Below, piece by piece: positions 5,915 to 10,576 of a stretch of DNA of 10,576 nucleotides. The position numbers were made by a program, and so were the translations under genes. Numbering within the stretch: the stretch's first letter is position 1; each line of letters begins with the position of its first letter. This stretch comes from Fidelibacterota bacterium (GTDB lineage Bacteria; Fidelibacterota; UBA2242; JAFGTP01), in assembly GCA_029939785.1 (NCBI GenBank), contig JAOZSG010000099.1, forward strand, positions 1-10,576. The letters run 5' to 3'. The notes under the pieces were generated by a model. That model had not been told where the DNA came from. It worked only from the letters and a program-made list of their open reading frames with translations, and ran no database searches.

Positions 5915-6880
5915 ATGACAATTGAACAAAAAATAAAACATTATAAAAAAATCATTGATCAGGAACTGGTAAACTTACCAGTTCCTGATTATCCATCAGG
6001 GCTGTATGAACCAATTAAATATAGTCTTGCAACAACTGGAAAACGGATTAGACCAATTCTACTTTTAATAGTAGGTGAAGGTTTTGGTGCAACACAGGCA
6101 GATATTCTACCAGCAGCTCTTGCATTGGAAGTACTGCATACTTATACTCTTGTTCATGATGATATTATGGATAATGATGATACACGACGCGGAATTGCTA
6201 CAGTTCATAAAAAATGGAATGTAAACACAGCAATTCTTTCCGGTGATGGACTTAACACTCTGGCTTTCCGCTTATTAATGGATACAAAATCCAAGAATAT
6301 TCGGGAAATCGGAATTGAATTTACAAATGGCATGTTGGAAATATGTGAAGGACAGGCTCTTGATTTAAGTTTTGAAACTACAATAAATGTAAGTACAGAA
6401 CAATACATGGAAATGATATCAAAAAAAACAGGTAGATTAATTGGAATGGCGTGTAAAATAGGTGCCTTAACAGCAGGTTGTTCCAATAAAATTATAGAAA
6501 ATCTATTTATTTTTGGAATAAAGATTGGTCAGGCGTTTCAAATTCAAGATGATTTGCTTGAAATAACATCAAGCGAAGAAAAAATGGGAAAAAGTCTTAG
6601 TAGTGATTTTGCTTCGGGTAAGAAAACCTACCCGTTATTATATACTTTATCCAATATGTCTGAAGATAAAAAAATAAAATTTTTATCTTTTTTGAAAAAA
6701 AATATGTATAATAGAAAAGAAGTACAAAAAAAATTCCGAGAGTCCGGAAGTATTGATAAGACTAAAGACCTTATAAAAAAGTTACTTAATGAAGCTCACG
6801 AGCATTTAGATGTTTGTCCGGGAGCAATAAAAAAAGAATTATTGGGAATTATGAAATTTATACAAAAAAGACAATTTTAA
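5915..6880 (+). CDS. Polyprenyl diphosphate synthase, probably short-chain (C15-C20)
   Basis: This trans-prenyltransferase condenses isopentenyl diphosphate with allylic diphosphates. Its 321 residues carry GKRIRP (42-47), the first aspartate-rich motif DDIMD (82-86) followed by NDDTRRG, and a GQ pair near 146-147. The second aspartate-rich motif is QDDLLE (211-216), with Glu in place of the usual final Asp. SSDFASGKKTYP (229-240) completes the active site. Tyr77, five residues before the first motif, is a bulky residue at a position known to limit chain length, and the motif lacks the two-residue insertion of bacterial farnesyl synthases. This pattern resembles archaeal geranylgeranyl synthases, so a C20 (or C15) product is favoured by inference. 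No clear ribosome binding site precedes the ATG. A perfect 15-bp inverted repeat lies inside codons 15-25. ptsH starts one base after the stop codon. Confidence 0.9.
   Translation: MTIEQKIKHYKKIIDQELVNLPVPDYPSGLYEPIKYSLATTGKRIRPILLLIVGEGFGATQADILPAALALEVLHTYTLVHDDIMDNDDTRRGIATVHKKWNVNTAILSGDGLNTLAFRLLMDTKSKNIREIGIEFTNGMLEICEGQALDLSFETTINVSTEQYMEMISKKTGRLIGMACKIGALTAGCSNKIIENLFIFGIKIGQAFQIQDDLLEITSSEEKMGKSLSSDFASGKKTYPLLYTLSNMSEDKKIKFLSFLKKNMYNRKEVQKKFRESGSIDKTKDLIKKLLNEAHEHLDVCPGAIKKELLGIMKFIQKRQF
5958..5989. repeat. Perfect 15-bp inverted repeat inside the prenyl synthase gene
   Basis: ATCAGGAACTGGTAA (5958-5972) is the exact reverse complement of TTACCAGTTCCTGAT (5975-5989), with only AC between. 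As RNA it would form a stable stem starting 44 bases into the coding sequence. No T-run follows, so it is not an intrinsic terminator. It could affect translation or mRNA decay, or be a protein-binding site in DNA. I see no second copy in this window. Confidence 0.8.
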
Positions 6881-6881
6881 T

Positions 6882-7148
6882 ATGATCAAAGAAGAAATTA
6901 CAATTAAGAATAAGCACGGTATTCATACCAGACCGGCAACTGTCATCGTAGAAACTGCATCAAATTTTGAATCAGAGATATTCCTTACATATAATGGTGA
7001 AAAATCAAACGCAAAGAGTATAATGGGAATATTAATTCTTGCTGTAGAACCAGGTGCAACAGTAGAATTGGAAACAAGTGGCTCTGACGAAAAAGAAGCA
7101 ATGAAACAAATGTTGCATATAATAAAAAACAATTTTTTTATGGAATAG
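6882..7148 (+). CDS. ptsH: Phosphocarrier protein HPr
   Basis: HPr carries phosphate from enzyme I to enzyme IIA proteins of the phosphotransferase system. The 88-residue protein has the standard HPr size and fold pattern. His15 lies in KHGIHTRPA (11-19), the enzyme I phosphorylation site. Ser46 lies in NAKSIMG (43-49), the regulatory site phosphorylated by HPr kinase in organisms that have it. Both are at the canonical positions. The gene begins one base after the prenyl synthase stop and ends one base before ptsI; it has no recognisable ribosome binding site, so translational coupling is likely. No enzyme II component is encoded nearby. Retention of Ser46 suggests HPr kinase elsewhere in the genome and a regulatory role, which is inference. 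Confidence 0.96.
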   Translation: MIKEEITIKNKHGIHTRPATVIVETASNFESEIFLTYNGEKSNAKSIMGILILAVEPGATVELETSGSDEKEAMKQMLHIIKNNFFME

Positions 7149-7149
7149 A

Positions 7150-8874
7150 ATGAAAATATTCAAAGGCAAAAAGATTTCCGGTGGTATAACAATCGGACCA
7201 ATTTTTCATTTGAAAAAGAATGATTTTTTTATTCCTCAACATTCAATTAAAGAAGAAAATATAGAAAAAGAATTTCTTTTATTGGATAAAGCGGTTGAAA
7301 AATGTCTTGTAGAATTAGATAATATAAAAGCACTTGCTTTAGAGCATCTTGATGAAGATAATGCCAAAATTATTGAAGGTCAGAAAATGGTTATTTCTGA
7401 TCAATTTGTTTTAACCGAAATCAAGGATTATACTAAGACTCATAAAAAAAATATAGTCTTTAGTTACTTTCATGTTCTTTCAAAATATGAAGATATTCTT
7501 CAAAAGAGTTTTTCGCAATATCATCAGGAGAGAAAAGGAGATTTAGAAGATGTAAAAAGAAGAATTATCCATCATTTAATTTCTGATGAAGTGTATTATA
7601 ATTCTACATTAACTAAACCTTCAATATTTATTAGCAGAAGAATTTCACCATCAGATTTACTTCAATTAGATCATAAAAATGTTCTTGGAATTATTTCCGA
7701 AATTGGTGGAGAAAATTCTCATGTTGCAATTTTAGCAAAAGCATTTAGAATTCCTTATTTATCCGGCGTAAAAAAAATTAATGAAATTATTAAATTTGAA
7801 AAAATAATTTTAGATGCTGATGAGAATACAATTCTTGCAGGAATATCAGAAAAAAATTTAAACTATTACAAAAAAAGAGAAAAATTATTTCTGGAAAATA
7901 AAAGAAAAAAAATTACAGAAATTACAAAAGAAACCAAAGATAAAGTCCCTTTTAATATTTTTCTCAATATTGGTTTTTTAGATGAATTAAAAATGTATAA
8001 TCACTGTCTTACTGAGGTTGGACTTTTTAGAACTGAATTTTTGAGTATTGAAAAAAATTCCATTCCAAAGGAAAATGATCAGTTTAATATATACAAAAAA
8101 GTAGTTCAGGAAGCCAATGGTCACAAAGTAATTTTTAGAACTTTTGATTTTGGACGGGATAAATTTGTTGAGATGTTAGACCTAAATATATTTCATGGAG
8201 ATGAAAGTTTTGATGATTGGGGAGGTATTCAATTTTGTCTTGAAAACCCCGAAATATTACGATCTCAGTTCCGGGCATTACTTCGAGCCAGTAAATATGG
8301 ACCAATTAGCATTATGATCCCCATGATTTCAACAATTAATGAAATAATGAAAACTAAACAAATATTTGCAGAAGCCTGTAATGAATTAGATGAAATCAAC
8401 ATAGAATATGATAAACATGTTGAACTTGGTATTATGGTTGAAACAAAAAAAATTCTGGATATACTTGATGAAGCTGCAGAAGAAGTTGCTTTTTTTAGTA
8501 TTGGCACAAATGACCTGGCTTATTTTCTCTTTGGATCTAAACGAGAAGATGGTCAAATAAAAAACCACTATCACCCCCAAATGTTTTCATCTATTAAAAA
8601 AATTGTAGAATGTGGAAAAAAACATAATATTCCAGTTACAGTCTGTGGGGAAATGGGATCTGATAGATATTCTATTCTGGGTTTAATAGCTGTTGGTATC
8701 AGACGAATAAGTGTAAATCCGGGATCATTAAATACAATAAATTCAGAAATAAAAAAAATAAGCATCAACAAAATTGAAAAAATTCAAGATAAAATAATAA
8801 ATGGTAAAAGTGCTTTTATGGTATTTTCTTTTTTGAAGGATTTTTACTATAATGAATTAAGCGATAGTTATTAG
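7150..8874 (+). CDS. ptsI: PTS enzyme I (phosphoenolpyruvate-protein phosphotransferase), active-site variant
   Basis: Enzyme I takes phosphate from phosphoenolpyruvate on a histidine and passes it to HPr. Length, 574 residues, is close to the 575 of E. coli. The N-terminal half has the HPr-binding helical region and the swivelling histidine domain with GGENSHVAILAK (186-197), His191 being the phosphorylated residue. The C-terminal TIM barrel keeps GLFRTEF (Arg294), FRTFDFGRDK (Arg330, Lys338), Glu431, GTNDL (Asn454, Asp455), Arg465 and VCGEMG (Cys499). The loop that in ordinary enzyme I reads NPFLGxRAIR reads ESFDDWGGIQ here (352-361), so the conserved arginine (Arg358 in E. coli) is glycine. 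The second glycine of the GGDK motif is Arg336. The reading frame is intact, so this is an intact variant, not a pseudogene. It is one base downstream of ptsH and eight bases ahead of the nuclease gene. Confidence 0.94.
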   Translation: MKIFKGKKISGGITIGPIFHLKKNDFFIPQHSIKEENIEKEFLLLDKAVEKCLVELDNIKALALEHLDEDNAKIIEGQKMVISDQFVLTEIKDYTKTHKKNIVFSYFHVLSKYEDILQKSFSQYHQERKGDLEDVKRRIIHHLISDEVYYNSTLTKPSIFISRRISPSDLLQLDHKNVLGIISEIGGENSHVAILAKAFRIPYLSGVKKINEIIKFEKIILDADENTILAGISEKNLNYYKKREKLFLENKRKKITEITKETKDKVPFNIFLNIGFLDELKMYNHCLTEVGLFRTEFLSIEKNSIPKENDQFNIYKKVVQEANGHKVIFRTFDFGRDKFVEMLDLNIFHGDESFDDWGGIQFCLENPEILRSQFRALLRASKYGPISIMIPMISTINEIMKTKQIFAEACNELDEINIEYDKHVELGIMVETKKILDILDEAAEEVAFFSIGTNDLAYFLFGSKREDGQIKNHYHPQMFSSIKKIVECGKKHNIPVTVCGEMGSDRYSILGLIAVGIRRISVNPGSLNTINSEIKKISINKIEKIQDKIINGKSAFMVFSFLKDFYYNELSDSY

Positions 8875-8882
8875 TTAATAAT

Positions 8883-9458
8883 ATGATAAACAAAAACCTA
8901 ATAAAAGTAAATATTGAAAAAATTATGTTCTATCCTCCAAGTAAAGGATATGCCGTAATTCTTAAAGAAAGTAATGGCCATCGTCAACTTCCTATTATTA
9001 TTGGCGTTTATGAAGCACAGGCAATAGCACTTGGAATAGAAAAATTAAAAATGCCACGTCCAATGACTCACGATCTTTTTGTTAATTTTATTGAAAAAAA
9101 TTCCTATACAATTCAAGAAGTAATGATTACAAATTTACTTGATGGTACTTATTACGCTAATATTGTTTTCAAGAAGAGTAATGGCGAATTATTAAAATTA
9201 GATTCAAGACCAAGTGATGCAATTGCCATTGGGCTTCGTATGAATTGTAATATATATGTTGCTGAAAATGTTTTAATAGACTCCAACCAAATAATTAACA
9301 AAACTTCAAAACCAAAACAAACAACCCAACCCGAAAATCTAAATAAGATTTTTCAATTACAAGTTAAAATGCAAGACGCAATTGATCGTGAAAATTATGA
9401 ACTTGCTGCAAAACTCCGAGATGAGATAAATATTCTGGAATCAAATAATAGTAATTAA
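8883..9458 (+). CDS. Bifunctional nuclease domain protein with C-terminal UVR motif
   Basis: Residues 5-135 form a bifunctional nuclease (DUF151/BFN) domain, shown by LPIIIGVYEAQAIALGIE (36-53), RPMTHDLF (59-66) and DSRPSDAIAIGLR (107-119). A polar Lys/Thr/Gln/Pro-rich linker spans about 136-152. A UVR (UvrB/UvrC interaction-type) helical hairpin follows at 155-186, with LQVKMQDAIDRENYELAAKLRDEI split across its two helices. Plant and bacterial members of the family have reported DNase and RNase activity; the UVR motif suggests protein-protein contact. The cellular role is not established. The 191-residue length fits the BFN-UVR architecture. The ATG has no clear ribosome binding site but lies eight bases after ptsI, so coupling is plausible. 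It appears to be the last gene of the run that begins at anmK. Confidence 0.9.
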   Translation: MINKNLIKVNIEKIMFYPPSKGYAVILKESNGHRQLPIIIGVYEAQAIALGIEKLKMPRPMTHDLFVNFIEKNSYTIQEVMITNLLDGTYYANIVFKKSNGELLKLDSRPSDAIAIGLRMNCNIYVAENVLIDSNQIINKTSKPKQTTQPENLNKIFQLQVKMQDAIDRENYELAAKLRDEINILESNNSN

Positions 9459-9517
9459 TCCTTATTATTCAATCAACCTGTCATATTCCTATTTTCAAAT
9501 TAAAATTCTATTTGGGT

Positions 9518-9532
9518 GTAATATATTATTAC
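9518..9532. promoter_or_regulatory. Possible palindromic operator in the EamA gene upstream region
   Basis: GTAAT-N5-ATTAC lies 54 bases before the transporter ATG and overlaps AT-rich sequence that could act as a -10 region. The surrounding 128-base gap has no gene and no convincing terminator for the preceding operon. Chance occurrence is quite possible. Confidence 0.2.
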
Positions 9533-9586
9533 GTTAATTTTACAGACATTATATGATAAAAATGATAAACAAAAGACATTAGAAAA

Positions 9587-10495
9587 ATGATAAATAAATA
9601 TAAAAACTATCTGCTATTTCTCATATTATGCCTTATTTGGGGAACTACCTGGGCAGCAATAAAAATTGGTTTAGAAGGTACTCCACCTACAGTAGGGCTT
9701 GCACTAAGATTTTTTGTTGCAGCTTTTACACTTTTTATTGTTATTAAATTAACAGGTAGAAAAATAAAATTATCCAAACAATTAATAAAATTATACCTAA
9801 TTGTTGGTGTGTTTAATATGGCTTTGAGCTATTTTTGTACATATTGGGGCACTCAGTTTATTCCGAGCAGTTTGTCATCTATCCTTTGGTCAACATTACC
9901 AATTTTAACCGGATTAATGGCTCATTTTATGATAAAAGGCGAACAATTAAACAGGCGTCGTATTATTTCCATAATTATTTCAACCATTGGTGTAATACTG
10001 ATATTATCTGATCAAAAATTAATCTTTGATGGTAGGGTGCTTCTAGGAAGTCTTGTTGTTGTGCTTGCTGTTTTCTTTGGATCTTTCCCAAGTATTTATG
10101 TGAAAAAATATAATGATTCCTATGATCCGATAGTACTTACAGCAATTGCCATGGGATTTGCCGCTATTTTTCACACTATAACCTCACTGATTTTTGGGCA
10201 GTGGAGTCTTATGAAATGGGATTCTCGGAATGTTGTCACAGTATTATACCTGGGCATTTTTGGTTCAGCTATTACATTTTCAATTTATTTTTATTTATTG
10301 CAAAAGGTATCAGTCGTTAAGCTTTCTTTTATTACATTTGTCACACCAATTTCTGCTTTACTAATAGGTTGGGGTTTATTAAATGAAGTTATCACTCTAA
10401 AGGAATTAATTGGAGTATCAATTATTTTTTTAGGAATTATCCTGTATGATTTTAATAAATATTTTAAGTTCTTAATATCCTATCGGAAAAAATAA
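9587..10495 (+). CDS. EamA-family (drug/metabolite transporter superfamily) permease
   Basis: This 302-residue inner-membrane protein has about ten transmembrane helices arranged as two EamA repeats, near residues 9-139 and 152-287. The N-terminal helix carries the typical LIWGTTWAAIKIGL pattern (16-29). The end of each repeat shows the family hallmark of a short charged loop before a glycine-containing final helix: GEQLNRRRI (118-126) in the first and NEVITLKELIGVSIIFLGI (266-284) in the second. Members export amino acids, sugars or other metabolites, and substrate cannot be predicted from sequence. It has only a weak ribosome binding site. A 128-base gap separates it from the nuclease gene, so it may have its own promoter. 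It is unlike the other ten-helix protein in this window, which lacks clear EamA signatures. The lysine-rich C terminus is probably cytoplasmic. Confidence 0.9.
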   Translation: MINKYKNYLLFLILCLIWGTTWAAIKIGLEGTPPTVGLALRFFVAAFTLFIVIKLTGRKIKLSKQLIKLYLIVGVFNMALSYFCTYWGTQFIPSSLSSILWSTLPILTGLMAHFMIKGEQLNRRRIISIIISTIGVILILSDQKLIFDGRVLLGSLVVVLAVFFGSFPSIYVKKYNDSYDPIVLTAIAMGFAAIFHTITSLIFGQWSLMKWDSRNVVTVLYLGIFGSAITFSIYFYLLQKVSVVKLSFITFVTPISALLIGWGLLNEVITLKELIGVSIIFLGIILYDFNKYFKFLISYRKK

Positions 10496-10497
10496 AT

Positions 10498-10526
10498 TTG
10501 ACTTTCTATGCATACAATCTTATATT
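10498..10526 (+). promoter_or_regulatory. Sigma-70-like promoter at the right edge
   Basis: TTGACT (10498-10503) and TATATT (10521-10526) are separated by exactly 17 bases. The predicted start is near 10533. It lies immediately after the EamA gene and points out of the window, so it probably drives the next gene. One TATGCATA palindrome sits in the spacer and another at the predicted start. Confidence 0.5.
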
Positions 10527-10536
10527 TTTATGCATA
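10507..10536. promoter_or_regulatory. Paired TATGCATA palindromes, possible double operator
   Basis: The perfect 8-base palindrome TATGCATA occurs at 10507-10514 and 10529-10536, 22 bases apart centre to centre, about two helical turns. The copies flank the proposed -10 box. A dimeric repressor bound to both would block the promoter. No regulator gene is visible here. Confidence 0.45.
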
Positions 10537-10562
10537 ACAAATAATGTTGAAAATATGAGAAC

Positions 10563-10576
10563 ATGAAACTATTTAT
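10563..10576 (+). CDS. Possible start of the next gene, cut by the window edge
   Basis: An ATG at 10563 opens a reading frame (M-K-L-F) that runs off the window about 30 bases after the predicted transcription start. An upstream ATG at 10556 stops after three codons. The ribosome binding site is weak, and only four full codons are visible, so nothing can be said about the product. Confidence 0.25.

Noticed and set aside
5165..5941. Several minus-strand open frames opposite the phosphomutase gene
   Set aside because: They are rich in His, Gln and Ser with no recognisable domain, overlap one another in different frames and lie opposite a clear conserved gene.
6205..6486. Minus-strand frame of 93 codons opposite the prenyl synthase
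   Set aside because: It is antisense to conserved coding sequence and has no motif or ribosome binding site.
6615..6634. Inverted repeat CGGGTA/TACCCG with an 8-base loop inside the prenyl synthase gene
   Set aside because: A 6-bp stem in coding DNA (GKKTYP motif region) is within chance expectation and no T-run follows.
9550..9592. Repeated ATGATAAA strings before the EamA gene as alternative starts
   Set aside because: Frames from the upstream copies stop within a few codons; only the copy at 9587 opens the transporter frame.

Overview
The window is AT-rich DNA from a bacterium that I cannot place with certainty. Peptidoglycan recycling genes, an HPr/enzyme I pair with no sugar-specific enzyme II genes beside it, and a bifunctional nuclease domain fused to a UVR motif suggest an FCB-type lineage such as Cloacimonadota or a relative. 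That placement is inference from gene content only. No rRNA, tRNA, CRISPR array or transposase gene was seen.

Layout. Positions 1-230 hold no gene but contain two inverted repeats; one (111-192) looks like a decayed interspersed repeat with 9-base units. On the minus strand, a 10-helix membrane protein (2016 to 982, GTG start) is followed 25 bases later by a P-loop kinase-like protein (956 to 231). Together they look like a two-gene operon of unassigned function. Positions 2017-2364 form a divergent intergenic region with promoter candidates for both directions, two back-to-back perfect 7-bp hairpins (2128-2164) and a third hairpin (2186-2205).

The plus strand then carries murQ (2365-3276) and, after 102 bases, a tightly packed run: anmK, a phosphomannomutase/phosphoglucomutase, a short-chain polyprenyl diphosphate synthase, ptsH, ptsI and a bifunctional nuclease gene. 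Gaps are 12, 25, 1, 1 and 8 bases, so co-transcription is likely. An EamA-family transporter gene (9587-10495) follows after 128 bases. A well-spaced promoter with paired TATGCATA palindromes at the right edge probably drives a gene beyond the window.

How the genes fit. AnmK makes MurNAc-6-phosphate from 1,6-anhydroMurNAc, and MurQ splits it to GlcNAc-6-phosphate and D-lactate, which is the core of cell-wall sugar recycling. The hexose phosphomutase and the prenyl synthase supply sugar-1-phosphates and isoprenoid precursors, which plausibly feed envelope synthesis. HPr keeps both His15 and Ser46, so it could be a carbon-status signal, possibly linked to this amino-sugar metabolism.

The most notable oddities are the enzyme I, which has Gly where the conserved active-site Arg358 is expected, and a perfect 15-bp inverted repeat inside the start of the prenyl synthase gene. 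The divergent kinase/transporter pair next to the recycling genes is also unassigned.
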